A stretch of 64,000 bases of DNA from Bifidobacterium choloepi (GCF_010667615.1 NZ_VYSG01000001.1:558001-622000); one strand, 5' to 3'. Shown: positions 34,684 through 44,314, numbered from the stretch's first letter. Translations and numbers: made by a program. The notes: generated by a model from the sequence alone, not told the origin.

Positions 34684-35013
34684 CCCCTGACTGTCCGGAA
34701 ACACGACCGGCCGCCGGCATACCGGCCGGTCGTGTTTCCGGGACCATCGATCAACATAGAACAAAAAGAAAAATGTGGCGTCGCCGATATCGAAGGTGAC
34801 GGCGACGCCAATAGCAAGCTCCCTTTTCCAGGGTGACTCGCGAAATCTCCATGCATCACACGGATTGCCGGAAGACCGGACAGTCGCGACGAAGCGATCT
34901 GGCCGGTGTTCACGGACCGAATACGGCATCCCCGCCGTTTCTGCCCACCGGTTCCGGCATGGACCGGAGGCCTGTCCGCCTCCAGCACCAACCACCAATA
35001 CAAAGGAGTATTC

Positions 35014-36684
35014 ATGACCACAGTAACGCAGACTCCGGCGTCACCAGAACCCGCGGCTCCGCCCTCAGCGAACAAGCACCGCAAGATCAGGCTGATCAAC
35101 AGGATCGGTTACGGTTCCGGAAACCTCGTTGGATCGGGCGCACTGGCCATCTCGGGCGCATGGTTGACGATCTTCTACGTCACCTACTGCGGCCTGACAA
35201 TGGCGCAGGCCACGTTCATCTACTCGTTCACGCTGATCGCCGACATGGTGATGAACCCGCTGGCCGGCTTCATTTCGGATTCGTTCAACAACACGCGCGT
35301 TGGCCGCAAGCTCGGCCGCCGCCGCTTCTTCATCCTGCTGGCCGTCCCGGTCCTCGGCGTGCTCAACCCGCTGATGTGGATCGTCGTCAACCACGGCTTC
35401 TGGTACTACTTCTGCGTCTACCTCGCCTACAACCTGATGTACACGATGGTGATGATCCCGTACGACGCCCTGCCGGCCGAAATGACCTCCGACTTCAGCG
35501 AGCGCACTTACCTGTCCGGCCTGCGTTCCCTTGTAGGCAAGGGGGCCAACTTCCTGACCGCCGCCCTGCCGGGCGTCTTCTTCACGATCTACGGCGAATC
35601 CAACCCGAAGGCGTTCTTCATCATGGGCTGCGTATTCGGCGTGCTGATGGGCGGCTCCATGCTCTTCGTCTACCTGACGACCTGGGAACGTCCGGTCGAC
35701 GAGACGACGATGGAGAAGGTCGGCAGCACCGGCCAGGCCATCAAGAAGATGTTCGTCGACCTGTACTCGACGCTGCGCATCCGCACGTTCCGCCACCTGC
35801 TGGGCATGTACCTATTCGGCTTCGGCGCCGAATGGCTCTTCACTTCCGCGTTCTCCTACTACGTCGTCTACGTCCTGCTGCTGCAGAAAGCCAACGCCTC
35901 GTGGTGGTCGTCGATGAACTCGATCCTGCAGGCCGTCTCCACCCTCGCCGTCATGTTCCTGGTCGCCAAGATCGGCTTCCGCAAGCCGTACATGATTGCC
36001 GAAGGCGTTATCGTCACCTGCGTCGTCGCCTACGTTATCTGCGGCTTTGCCCACCTCAACGCCGCCAGCACCGCCGGCATGGTCGCGATCACCGCTATCG
36101 TCGCCGTCTTCGGCCTGGGCACCGGCGCCGTCTACTACATTCCGTGGCAGACCTACCTGTTCGTCGCCGACGTCGACGAGATCGTCACCGGGCGCCGCCG
36201 CGAAGGCAACTTCTCGGCCGCCATGCACCTGTGCGGCAAGCTGATGAACTCGGCTGTCGTCGCCATCCTCGGCATGGCCATGAGCGCCGCCGGCTTCATC
36301 GAGTCGACGTCCAGCCACCAGGTGGCCGCCGCCGACCAGCCTGTTGCCGTGCGCAACGCTATCCTGATCGTCATGCTCGTCGGTGTCGGCGGCCTGTCGC
36401 TGCTCGGCATGCTCAGCGCCAAGATGATGAAGCTCGACAAGAAGAGCGACGACATCGCGCTCGCCGAGGCCAAGCGCGTCCGCGAGGGCGGCCGCATGGA
36501 AGACGTCGATCCGGAAGTCAAGCACGTCTGCGAGCAGCTTTCGGGCGTGCAGTACGAACTGTGCTTCGGCCACAACACGATCGGCTACCACACGCCGGAA
36601 GAACTGGCTGTCATCCGCGCCGAAATGCCGGCACGCCGCCAGCTCGACTTCGGAGCCGAAACCGACCTCGGCAAGGCTGCCTGA
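35014..36684 (+). CDS. GPH-type sugar/uronide:cation symporter
   Basis: 556 residues with about 12 membrane helices, of the glycoside-pentoside-hexuronide family: NRIGYGSGNLVGSGALAISG at the start, the loop SDSFNNTRVGRKLGRRRFF after helix 2 and TGRRREGNFSAAMHL in the second half. A cytoplasmic tail of about 85 residues, with EDVDPEVKHVCEQLSGV, resembles the tails of plant-oligosaccharide symporters. AAAGGAG precedes the ATG. In context it most likely imports saturated or unsaturated galacturonate oligomers; direct substrate evidence is lacking. Confidence 0.9.
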   Translation: MTTVTQTPASPEPAAPPSANKHRKIRLINRIGYGSGNLVGSGALAISGAWLTIFYVTYCGLTMAQATFIYSFTLIADMVMNPLAGFISDSFNNTRVGRKLGRRRFFILLAVPVLGVLNPLMWIVVNHGFWYYFCVYLAYNLMYTMVMIPYDALPAEMTSDFSERTYLSGLRSLVGKGANFLTAALPGVFFTIYGESNPKAFFIMGCVFGVLMGGSMLFVYLTTWERPVDETTMEKVGSTGQAIKKMFVDLYSTLRIRTFRHLLGMYLFGFGAEWLFTSAFSYYVVYVLLLQKANASWWSSMNSILQAVSTLAVMFLVAKIGFRKPYMIAEGVIVTCVVAYVICGFAHLNAASTAGMVAITAIVAVFGLGTGAVYYIPWQTYLFVADVDEIVTGRRREGNFSAAMHLCGKLMNSAVVAILGMAMSAAGFIESTSSHQVAAADQPVAVRNAILIVMLVGVGGLSLLGMLSAKMMKLDKKSDDIALAEAKRVREGGRMEDVDPEVKHVCEQLSGVQYELCFGHNTIGYHTPEELAVIRAEMPARRQLDFGAETDLGKAA

Positions 36685-36843
36685 TCGCCGTCGCCGGGAT
36701 TCTCCCGGCGGCACGACTCTCACGATGACATGATGCGGACCGGATGGTCCGCGCCGGTTCCGGCCCGTGTCATGTCCACCAGACTCCATCCATCACAACA
36801 CTCACCACCCAACCACAGATCATTCGTAAGGACGGTACGGCAC

Positions 36844-38064
36844 ATGGGAAGCTCCCGCATCCTCAACACGTACATTCAGCAACTCATCGATGACAGCACG
36901 CCGGAAAATCCCGCGTGGAACATCGAGAAAAGCCGCGCCGGCAGCACCAATACCTGGAATTACATCGACGGCTGCATGATCAAGGCCCTCATCGAGCTCT
37001 ACGGCATCACCGGCAAGGACGTCTACCTCGACTTCGCCGACCGTTTCATCGACCACTTTGTCCTTGACGACGGCACGATCAAGTACTACGACCCGAAGGA
37101 ATACAACCTCGACAACGTCAATGCCGGCAAGACGCTGTACCGTCTCTACGAGATCACCGGCAAGCGAAAGTACCGCAAGGCCATGGACACGATCTACGGC
37201 CAGCTGCAGGAACAGCCCCGCACGAAGGAGGGCAACTTCTGGCACAAGCTTATCTATCCGCATCAGGTGTGGCTGGACGGTCTGTACATGGCCCAGCCGT
37301 TCTACATGCAGTATGAACTGACATTCCGCGACGGCCATGCCTGCTCCGACAGCTTTCACCAGTTCCAGGTCGTGCGCGAGCTGATGCGTAACAGTCGCAA
37401 CGGCCTGTATTACCACGCCTATGATTCGTCCCGCAAGGATTTCTGGTGTGATCCGGTCACCGGCCTGTCCAACAACTTCTGGCTGCGCGCCGAAGGCTGG
37501 TTCGCGATGGCGCTCATCGACACCTGGGAGCTGATGCCAGCGAACATGAGCGAGGAAAAGGACACGCTGCGCCGCATGTTCCAGGAGCTCATCGACGCGA
37601 TGCTGCCCTATCAGGACGCCGACACCGGCATGTGGTATCAGGTCATCAACCTCGGACGTATCGCCCCGAACTACCTCGAGACATCGGGTTCGGCGATCTT
37701 CGCCAACGCCATCATGAAGGGCGCCCGCCTCGGTGTGCTCGACGAGCACTACTACGACTACGGCCACAAGGCCTTCCAGGGTATCTGCGACCTCAACCTC
37801 AACGAGCAGGACGGCAAGCTGCTGCTCGACAACATCTGTCTCGTCGCAGGCCTGGGCAACACCGACCACCGCGAGGGCACGTTCGACTACTACATGCGCG
37901 AGCCGAAGGTACGCAACGACGCCAAGGGTGTCGCCCCGCTCATCCTCGCCTACATCGAGACGATCCGCCATGACCAGCAGCAAGCTGCCGCCGACATGGA
38001 CGGACTCGTCGGCGCCAACGGCCAGCCGGTCGTCCGCAACGGACGCGGGGAGGCGCAACGGTAA
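36844..38064 (+). CDS. GH105 unsaturated rhamnogalacturonyl/galacturonyl hydrolase
   Basis: 406 residues, no signal peptide, so cytoplasmic. GH105 (YteR/YesR) features: WNYIDGCMIKALIELYGITG, YPHQVWLDGLYMAQPFYMQY (core VWLDGLYMAQPF with the catalytic Asp), NNFWLRAEGWFAMALIDTWE and ETSGSAIFANAIMKGARLG. The enzyme removes the 4,5-unsaturated uronic acid left by pectin lyases, giving 5-keto-4-deoxyuronate. The stop overlaps the next start by one base (TAATG), coupling it to the TIM-barrel gene. Confidence 0.92.
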   Translation: MGSSRILNTYIQQLIDDSTPENPAWNIEKSRAGSTNTWNYIDGCMIKALIELYGITGKDVYLDFADRFIDHFVLDDGTIKYYDPKEYNLDNVNAGKTLYRLYEITGKRKYRKAMDTIYGQLQEQPRTKEGNFWHKLIYPHQVWLDGLYMAQPFYMQYELTFRDGHACSDSFHQFQVVRELMRNSRNGLYYHAYDSSRKDFWCDPVTGLSNNFWLRAEGWFAMALIDTWELMPANMSEEKDTLRRMFQELIDAMLPYQDADTGMWYQVINLGRIAPNYLETSGSAIFANAIMKGARLGVLDEHYYDYGHKAFQGICDLNLNEQDGKLLLDNICLVAGLGNTDHREGTFDYYMREPKVRNDAKGVAPLILAYIETIRHDQQQAAADMDGLVGANGQPVVRNGRGEAQR

Positions 38065-38906
38065 TGAACCTCGTCTTTGGAGCGCGCGCCCACGACGTCG
38101 ATTTCGACAGGACGCCGGAAAGTCTCGCGGCTGCCCTGGCCGATCAGGACGTCGAGACCGTGCAGTTCGCACCATGCAAGCTGTTCCCGTCGCTGCCGGC
38201 CGAGGGTGCCAACCTCTCTCCCGGCTACGGCCAGCATATGCGACGTACGCTGGCTGAGCGCGGCATCGACATTGCCGTGCTCAGCTGCTACGCCAACCTG
38301 ATTCATCCAGATCCGGCGTCCCGCGACGCGATCCTGTCGAAGTTCGAATCCTACCTGTCGATCGCCCGCTTTTTCGGAGCGCCGATCGTGGCCAGCGAAA
38401 CCGGTTCAATGCACGAGCCGGCCGACGGCTACACGACCGACAACTTCACCGAGGACGCCTACCGCCGTGTCGTCGAATCGGTCCGCAGGCTGGCCGGGGC
38501 CGGCGAACGCTACCGCACCTACGTCGGCATCGAGCCGGGCCGCAACCATCCAATCCACGATCTCGACACCGTCGAGCGGCTGCTCGAGGACGTCGACAGC
38601 GAATGGGTCTGCATCGTGTTCGATCCGGCCGTCCTGATCGACGGCTCCAACTGGCAGGATGAACCCGAACTTGTCGAGCAGGCGTTCGACCGCTTCGGCG
38701 AGCGCATCTGCGCGATGCATCTCAAGGACTTTCGTCCGCAGGACGGTACCGAAGAGCTCGAGATGGTCGATCTGGGCGATGGCGTCATGAATGTCGAGGC
38801 CGTGCTGCGCACGGCCGAACGTCACCGGCCCTTCCTGCCCGTCCTCACCGAACGCACGCACGGCGAGCGCATAGGACAGGCCATCCGCCGCTACCGAAGC
38901 CTCTAG
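38064..38906 (+). CDS. TIM-barrel sugar isomerase/epimerase-like protein
   Basis: 280 residues of the xylose-isomerase-like TIM-barrel superfamily: GIDIAVLSCYANLIHP, GAPIVASETGSM, YVGIEPGRNHPIHD, WVCIVFDPAVLIDG, ICAMHLKDF and the last LTERTHGERIGQAIR. Metal-ligand positions (E in GIEPGR, D in FDP, H in MHLKD, E in LTERT) are kept, so an isomerase or epimerase is likely. It starts on the last base of the GH105 stop. It may act on a uronate or on a neutral pectin sugar; the exact reaction cannot be told. Confidence 0.75.
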   Translation: MNLVFGARAHDVDFDRTPESLAAALADQDVETVQFAPCKLFPSLPAEGANLSPGYGQHMRRTLAERGIDIAVLSCYANLIHPDPASRDAILSKFESYLSIARFFGAPIVASETGSMHEPADGYTTDNFTEDAYRRVVESVRRLAGAGERYRTYVGIEPGRNHPIHDLDTVERLLEDVDSEWVCIVFDPAVLIDGSNWQDEPELVEQAFDRFGERICAMHLKDFRPQDGTEELEMVDLGDGVMNVEAVLRTAERHRPFLPVLTERTHGERIGQAIRRYRSL

Positions 38907-38959
38907 TTTTTCCAACCACTTCAATCCCCAAGCAAGAGAACAAGAAAGGAGCCATTCTC

Positions 38960-39766
38960 ATGGCTTTCAACATGAATTCCTTCTCCCTCGAAGGCAAGGT
39001 CGCCCTCGTCACCGGCGCATCCTACGGCATCGGTTTCGCGATCGCCTCGGCTTATGCTGCCGCCGGCGCGAAGATCGCGTTCAACGACATCAACCAGGAG
39101 CTCGTCGACCGCGGCTTGTCCGCCTATCGCGAGGTCGGCATTAAGGCGCACGGTTACGTCGCGGACGTGACCGACGAGCAGCAGGTTGCCGATCTCGTCG
39201 CGAAGATCGAGCAGGATCTCGGCACGATCGACATTCTCGTGAACAACGCTGGCATCATCAAGCGCATCCCGATGCTCGACATGAGCGTCGAGGATTTCCG
39301 CAAGGTCATCGACGTCGACCTCAACGGCCCGTTCATCGTTTCCCGCGCCGTCATTCCCGGCATGATCAAGAAGGGCCACGGCAAGATCATCAACCTGTGC
39401 TCGATGATGAGCGAGCTCGGCCGCGAGACCGTCTCCGCCTATGCTGCCGCGAAGGGTGGCCTGAAGATGCTCACGCGCAACATCTGCTCCGAGTTCGGCG
39501 AGGCCAACATCCAGTGCAACGCGATTGGACCGGGCTACATCGCCACGCCGCAGACGGCCCCGCTGCGCGAAAAGCAGCCCGACGGCTCGCGCCATCCGTT
39601 CGACCAGTTCATTATCGCCAAGACGCCGGCGGCTCGCTGGGGCTCCACCGAGGACCTGCAGGGACCGGCCGTCTTCCTCGCCTCCGACGCATCGAACTTC
39701 GTCAACGGTCACGTGCTGTACGTCGACGGCGGCATCCTCGCCTACCTCGGCAAGCAGCCTCAGTGA
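38960..39766 (+). CDS. SDR dehydrogenase, KduD/DhuD-like (gluconate 5-dehydrogenase family)
   Basis: 268 residues. Rossmann start TGASYGIGFAIA, NNAG at about residue 97, catalytic S and YxxxK (SAYAAAKGGLKM) and the subgroup phrase AIGPGYIATPQTAPLREKQP are present. In pectin clusters this subgroup reduces 3-deoxy-D-glycero-2,5-hexodiulosonate to KDG with NADH or NADPH. Its neighbour is an RpiB-type isomerase, the same pair (DhuD, DhuI) that replaces KduD/KduI in streptococcal glycosaminoglycan catabolism. AAGAAAGGAG precedes the ATG. Confidence 0.85.
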   Translation: MAFNMNSFSLEGKVALVTGASYGIGFAIASAYAAAGAKIAFNDINQELVDRGLSAYREVGIKAHGYVADVTDEQQVADLVAKIEQDLGTIDILVNNAGIIKRIPMLDMSVEDFRKVIDVDLNGPFIVSRAVIPGMIKKGHGKIINLCSMMSELGRETVSAYAAAKGGLKMLTRNICSEFGEANIQCNAIGPGYIATPQTAPLREKQPDGSRHPFDQFIIAKTPAARWGSTEDLQGPAVFLASDASNFVNGHVLYVDGGILAYLGKQPQ

Positions 39767-39903
39767 GCGTGAAGGTCGGGGAGCAACACCCGCATGGCTC
39801 CCCGACCGATCGATTCTATCCATTCACCCATTGTTTTTCGTGCCGGAGTTCCGCTCTTGGTCTCTGGGCTCCGGCATCCCAACCCATCAAGGAGCATCAT
39901 CCC

Positions 39904-40542
39904 ATGCGCATTGCGCTGATCAACGAGAATTCCCAGGCCGACAAGAACGCGATGATCCTGAGCGCGCTGAAGAAGGTCGCCGACATCCACGGTTTCGACG
40001 TCGACGACTACGGCATGTACTCGTCCTCCGACGAGGCACAGCTGACCTACGTACAGAATGGCATCCTGGCGGCTGCACTGCTCAACTCCGGTGCCGCCGA
40101 CTTTGTCGTCACCGGCTGCGGCACCGGCGAGGGCGCCATGCTCGCGCTCAATAGCTTCCCGGGCGTCATCTGCGGCCATGTCGAAGACGCGCTCGACGCC
40201 TACACGTTCGCGCAGATCAACGATGGCAACGCCGTCGCCATCCCGTTCGCACTGAAGAACGGATGGGGACAGGAACTCAACCTCGAGTACCTGTTTGAGA
40301 AACTGTGGGCCGATCCGTCCGGCAATGGCTATCCGAAGGAACGTCGCGAGCCCGAGCAGGCCAACAAGAAGATCCTTGACGCCGTCCGCGCGGCAGCGTA
40401 CCGCCCGCTCGTCGACATCTACCGCGATCTTGATCCGGATCTCGTGCGTGGCGCATTCGCTGGCGAGCATTTCCGCGAGTTGTTCGAGGACCACGCCCAC
40501 GACGGTGACGTGAAGGACTACGTCCTCTCGCTGCTCGGCTGA
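39904..40542 (+). CDS. RpiB/LacAB-family isomerase, DhuI-like
   Basis: 212 residues. The N-terminus MRIALINENSQADKNAMILS and the strand-loop VVTGCGTGEGAMLALNSFPG are the RpiB/LacA/LacB fold; the protein is longer than ribose-5-phosphate isomerase B (about 150), with an extra helical C-terminal part. No kduI gene is in the cluster, so this protein probably isomerises 5-keto-4-deoxyuronate for the SDR encoded just upstream, as DhuI does. AAGGAG precedes the ATG. Confidence 0.8.
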   Translation: MRIALINENSQADKNAMILSALKKVADIHGFDVDDYGMYSSSDEAQLTYVQNGILAAALLNSGAADFVVTGCGTGEGAMLALNSFPGVICGHVEDALDAYTFAQINDGNAVAIPFALKNGWGQELNLEYLFEKLWADPSGNGYPKERREPEQANKKILDAVRAAAYRPLVDIYRDLDPDLVRGAFAGEHFRELFEDHAHDGDVKDYVLSLLG

Positions 40543-40683
40543 CCGCACCGGGATTGTCGATTATCAGTCAATCCCGTTTCCTTTTCCTCCTTCCCGTCGC
40601 CGGCGGCGGTGGTCTGTGCTACAAACACAAGTCGCCGCCGCCGGCGCTTATATTGCGCCGTGCAACGCACGAACCATTCCGAC

Positions 40684-40699
40684 TGAAACCGGTGGCAAC
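40684..40699. promoter_or_regulatory. operator candidate upstream of uxaA
   Basis: TGAAACCGGTGGCAAC, followed by AAACC; resembles the sites before uxaC and kdgK (GGCAACAAACC is identical to that before uxaC). It lies 33 bp from the uxaA start and so would overlap the promoter. Confidence 0.5.
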
Positions 40700-40731
40700 A
40701 AACCGGGTCACCAAGCCGCCTGTTTCCTAGC

Positions 40732-42336
40732 ATGAAGGGCATGAACACAACGACGATTCATGCCTGCTCCGCAGGTTTTCTTCCCACGTGCGGCAATGAC
40801 GGCGCACGCAGTCATGACTATCTTGACGACCTGCCGGCGGATGCCGGACGCGACACGATCCTGCTCGACGCCGGCGACATGGTCGCCGTGGCAACCCGGC
40901 CGATCAGGGCCGGCGAACAGGTCCGTGTCGACGGCCACGGCGTCCTCGACGTCATCGAGGATGTTCCGCGCGGCCACAAGATCGCGCTGACCGACATTCC
41001 CGCCGGCACCGATGTTGTCAAGTACGGCTTCGCAATCGGCCACGCTACCATCGATATTCCGCGCGGATCGTGGGTGCACACGCATAATATCGCGACGAAC
41101 CTCGGTCCCAACCTTGAATACCGCTACGAACCCGTCGACAGCACCGTCAAGCCTGGCTCGCCGACGACGACGTTCCGCGGGTACCGGCGCAGGACCGGTC
41201 TCGTCGGCATCCGCAACGACCTGTACATCGTGCCGACCGTTGGCTGCATCAACGGCATCGCCGAACACATCGCCCGCATGTTCCGCGCACGCCACGGTGG
41301 TGCCGGCAACTTCGACTCCGTCGTGGTCACCACGCATCCCTATGGCTGCTCGCAACTCGGCGGCGACCTCGAATGGACACAGAACCTGCTGCGCAACATC
41401 GTGCAGCATCCGAACGCCGGCGGCGTACTGCTCGTTGGCCTTGGCTGCGAAAACAACCAGATGGCACTGATGCAGGCGAAGCTGGACAACTACGATCCCG
41501 ACCGCGTGCGCTTCCTGATCTGCCAGGATGAGGACGACGAACTCGACGCCGCCGCCGACCTGCTCGAGGAGCTCAACGAGGCCGCCGCCGGCGACAAACG
41601 CGTCGACGTGCCGATAAGCGAGCTGAGGGTAGCCGTCGAATGCGGCGGCTCCGACGGCATGAGTGGCATCACCGCCAATCCAATGGTCGGCCGATTCGCC
41701 GAATGGCTTGTTTCCCAGGGTGGCACCGTTGTCATGAGCGAGGTTCCGGAAATGTTCGGCGCCGAGACGGTGCTGATGGGACAGGCCCGTGACGAGGAGG
41801 TCTTCGGCGACATCGTCGACCTGATCAACAATTTCAAGGGATTTTTCCGCAAATATGGCGAGGTCATCTCCGACAACCCCTCTCCCGGCAACAAGGCCGG
41901 TGGCATCACGACGCTCGAGGACAAGTCGCTTGGCTGCATCCGCAAGGGCGGCCACTGCGAGGTCGAGGACGTGCTGCACTACGGCGAGCGCATCCGGCGC
42001 AACGGCTTTCAGCTGATGCAGACGCCGGGTAACGACCTCGTGTCCACGACGGCCAAGGCGGCGGCCGGCTGCAACCTGATCCTGTTCACGACGGGCCGCG
42101 GCACCCCGTTCGGCTGCTTCGTGCCGACCGTCAAGATCGCGACGAACTCGGCGCTCGCCGCGAAAAAACATCGCTGGATCGACTTCGACGCCGGCCGCCT
42201 GCTCGACGAGTCGGCCGACGATGTCGACCGCGATTTCCGCGACCTCGTATTGCGCGTCGTCAACGGCGAGCAGGCCTCCAACGAACGCAACGCGATGCAG
42301 GCGATCGCGATCTTCAAGGACGGTCCGACCGAATAG
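40732..42336 (+). CDS. uxaA: altronate dehydratase
   Basis: 534 residues, full-length UxaA: dehydrates D-altronate to 2-keto-3-deoxygluconate (KDG). An N-terminal SAF domain (about residues 40-130, ending ATIDIPRGSWVHTHN) is followed by the large domain with GYRRRTGLVGIRND, THPYGCSQLGGD, GLGCENNQ, VECGGSDGMSGITANP and the C-terminal TTGRGTPFGCFVPTVKIATN. Cysteines in TVGCINGI, PYGCSQ, LGCENN may bind iron. The ATG at 40732 lacks a good ribosome site; the one at 40741, after GAAGGG, is an alternative three codons on. Confidence 0.95.
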   Translation: MKGMNTTTIHACSAGFLPTCGNDGARSHDYLDDLPADAGRDTILLDAGDMVAVATRPIRAGEQVRVDGHGVLDVIEDVPRGHKIALTDIPAGTDVVKYGFAIGHATIDIPRGSWVHTHNIATNLGPNLEYRYEPVDSTVKPGSPTTTFRGYRRRTGLVGIRNDLYIVPTVGCINGIAEHIARMFRARHGGAGNFDSVVVTTHPYGCSQLGGDLEWTQNLLRNIVQHPNAGGVLLVGLGCENNQMALMQAKLDNYDPDRVRFLICQDEDDELDAAADLLEELNEAAAGDKRVDVPISELRVAVECGGSDGMSGITANPMVGRFAEWLVSQGGTVVMSEVPEMFGAETVLMGQARDEEVFGDIVDLINNFKGFFRKYGEVISDNPSPGNKAGGITTLEDKSLGCIRKGGHCEVEDVLHYGERIRRNGFQLMQTPGNDLVSTTAKAAAGCNLILFTTGRGTPFGCFVPTVKIATNSALAAKKHRWIDFDAGRLLDESADDVDRDFRDLVLRVVNGEQASNERNAMQAIAIFKDGPTE

Positions 42337-42390
42337 AACGGCGGTTCAGGGGTCGGTGACGGCAGTCATGCAACATTTGCTCCGATCTGC

Positions 42391-42406
42391 TGCAACCGTT
42401 GGCAAC
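42391..42406. promoter_or_regulatory. operator candidate upstream of kdgK
   Basis: TGCAACCGTTGGCAAC, quasi-palindromic about its centre (TGC.A...T.GCA). Further TGCAAC half-sites lie at 42369 and 42411. It stands 146 bp before the kdgK start. Confidence 0.55.
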
Positions 42407-42551
42407 AGCTTGCAACGGATCGGCATCGGCCGCGTACGCTGAACATCGACGTTCGGGATGGACCTGTAAAGGCGCGGTCCCTCCCCCTGCCGCACGGCGA
42501 TTGCCGTGCATTGTCTCGACACTATGGCTCGAAACTAAGGAACGACATCAC

Positions 42552-43544
42552 ATGACTTTTACGCTAGAACACGTCCGGCCGGGCAAGGTGCTGCTGGCCG
42601 GCGAACCGATGGGCCTGTTCACGGCGGACAGCGAAGGCGCCTGCAGCGAGGTGGACACGTTCGACGCCTCGGTTGCCGGCGCCGAACTCAACGTGGCGAT
42701 CGGGCTCAAGCGTCTCGGACACGACCCGCTCTACCTGGCGAAACTCGGAGACGACCCGATCGGCGAACGCATTGTTCATTTCATGACGGCGAATGGCCTC
42801 GACACTTCGCTCGTGACGACCTGTCCGGGAACGAGCACCGGCTTCATGATGAAGACGCGCGTGCATCAGGGCGACCCGCAGACCTACTACTTCCGCCGCC
42901 ATTCGGCCGCCAGCACGCTCGGCGCCGACGACGTGCGCCGCATCGACCTGACCGGCGTGACGACGCTGCACCTGACAGGAATCCTTCCGCCATTGTCCGC
43001 TTCCTGTCAGGAGGCCACGTTCGCACTGCTCGACCGGGCCCACGCCCGCGACATGTTCGTCAGTTTCGACCCGAACCTGCGGCCGACGCTGTGGCCCAAC
43101 GAGAAGACAATGCGCAGCGTGCTGCGCAGGATCGCATCACGCTGTGACCTGATCCTGCCCGGCATCCACGAGGGCGAAGTGTTGTTCGGCACGACGAGCC
43201 TCGAGGACACGGCCCGCGCCTTCCTTGACAACGGTGCCGGATGCGTCATTGTCAAGGACGGTCCGCGGGGCGCCTACGCTACCGACGGCGCTCAGCACAT
43301 CTACGTGCCAGGCTGCCATGTCGACCATGTCGTCGACACGGTCGGCTGTGGCGACGGCTTCGCCGCCGGCGTGCTGTCCGCGCTGCTCGAGGGACTCGAC
43401 ATCGAGGAAGCAACCTACCGCGGCTGCATGCTCGGCGCTATCCAGACGCAGCACGTCTCCGACAACGAAGGACTGCCCAACCGCACCCAGCTCGCGGAGT
43501 TCCGCCTCGCCCAGCAGGGCATCGACATGGAACTGCGCGCCTGA
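42552..43544 (+). CDS. kdgK: 2-keto-3-deoxygluconate kinase
   Basis: 330 residues of the PfkB/ribokinase family: N-terminal GEPMGLFTA, the GLKRLGHDPLYLAKLGDDPIG lid region (core LAKLGDDPIG), and the C-terminal anion hole/catalytic motif DTVGCGDGFAAGVLSALLEG, in which the usual A of GAGD is C. Phosphorylates KDG to KDPG. AAGGAAC precedes the ATG at 42552. It is followed by eda with 59 bases between, completing the Entner-Doudoroff lower step for uronates. Confidence 0.93.
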   Translation: MTFTLEHVRPGKVLLAGEPMGLFTADSEGACSEVDTFDASVAGAELNVAIGLKRLGHDPLYLAKLGDDPIGERIVHFMTANGLDTSLVTTCPGTSTGFMMKTRVHQGDPQTYYFRRHSAASTLGADDVRRIDLTGVTTLHLTGILPPLSASCQEATFALLDRAHARDMFVSFDPNLRPTLWPNEKTMRSVLRRIASRCDLILPGIHEGEVLFGTTSLEDTARAFLDNGAGCVIVKDGPRGAYATDGAQHIYVPGCHVDHVVDTVGCGDGFAAGVLSALLEGLDIEEATYRGCMLGAIQTQHVSDNEGLPNRTQLAEFRLAQQGIDMELRA

Positions 43545-43603
43545 CGCCCGCCCCGATACCAACACTTCAATTCACGCTCATCACGATCAAAGGAGAATCA
43601 CCG

Positions 43604-44269
43604 ATGAACTCATTCGCCAACGCAACGGAACTGACCAACTACCTCGGCTCGCTCGGCGTCGTCCCGCTTGTCACGCTCAACAGCGTCGAGGAAGCCGTGC
43701 CGTTGGCGCACGCCCTTGAACGCGGCGGCCTGCCGGTCGCCGAGGTGACGTTCCGTTCGGCTTGCGCTGTCGAGGGCATGCGCCGCATCCACGAGGAAGT
43801 GCCGGGCGTCACGCTGCTCGCCGGCACCGTGCACACTGTCGACCAGGCCCGCGAGGCCATCGAGGCCGGCTGCGCTGGCCTTGTCACGCCGAGCTTTGAC
43901 GAAGCCGTCGTCGACTGGGCCATTGACCATCACGTTCCGATCGTGCCCGGCACCGCCTGCCCGTCCGATGTCGAACGCGCCTACGATCACGGCCTGCGCT
44001 ACGTCAAGTTCTTCCCGGCCGAGGCCTACGGCGGCGTCAAGACGCTCAAGGCGCTCGGTGGGCCGTTCGCCGACATGAAGTTCCTGCCGACCGGCGGCGT
44101 CAACGAACGCAACGCGGCCGACTACGCGGCCCTCAAGAATGTCTTCGCGATCGGCGGCTCCTTCCCGGTACCCGCCGCCGCACAGCACGCCGGCGACTGG
44201 GACGCGATTGCCGAGGCCTGCCGCCGCGCCCGCCAGATCGCCTCCACGACAATGACGATCGCCGCCTGA
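43604..44269 (+). CDS. eda: KDPG aldolase
   Basis: 221 residues of the Eda family: splits 2-keto-3-deoxy-6-phosphogluconate into pyruvate and glyceraldehyde-3-phosphate. PVAEVTFRS has the catalytic glutamate, LAGTVHTVDQAREAIEAGC the next block, VPGTACPSDVERAYDHG and the Schiff-base lysine in RYVKFFPAEAYGG, then FLPTGGVNERNAADYA. AAAGGAG precedes the ATG. Located between kdgK and uxaB. Confidence 0.96.
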   Translation: MNSFANATELTNYLGSLGVVPLVTLNSVEEAVPLAHALERGGLPVAEVTFRSACAVEGMRRIHEEVPGVTLLAGTVHTVDQAREAIEAGCAGLVTPSFDEAVVDWAIDHHVPIVPGTACPSDVERAYDHGLRYVKFFPAEAYGGVKTLKALGGPFADMKFLPTGGVNERNAADYAALKNVFAIGGSFPVPAAAQHAGDWDAIAEACRRARQIASTTMTIAA

Positions 44270-44314
44270 TCACCAGTCCATCCGCACGAACAAGAAACGG
44301 AGTCAACCATCACC

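Noticed and set aside
39904-40542. Ribose-5-phosphate isomerase B
   Set aside because: The fold is the same, but the protein is about 60 residues longer and sits in a uronate cluster lacking kduI, so a DhuI-type role fits better.
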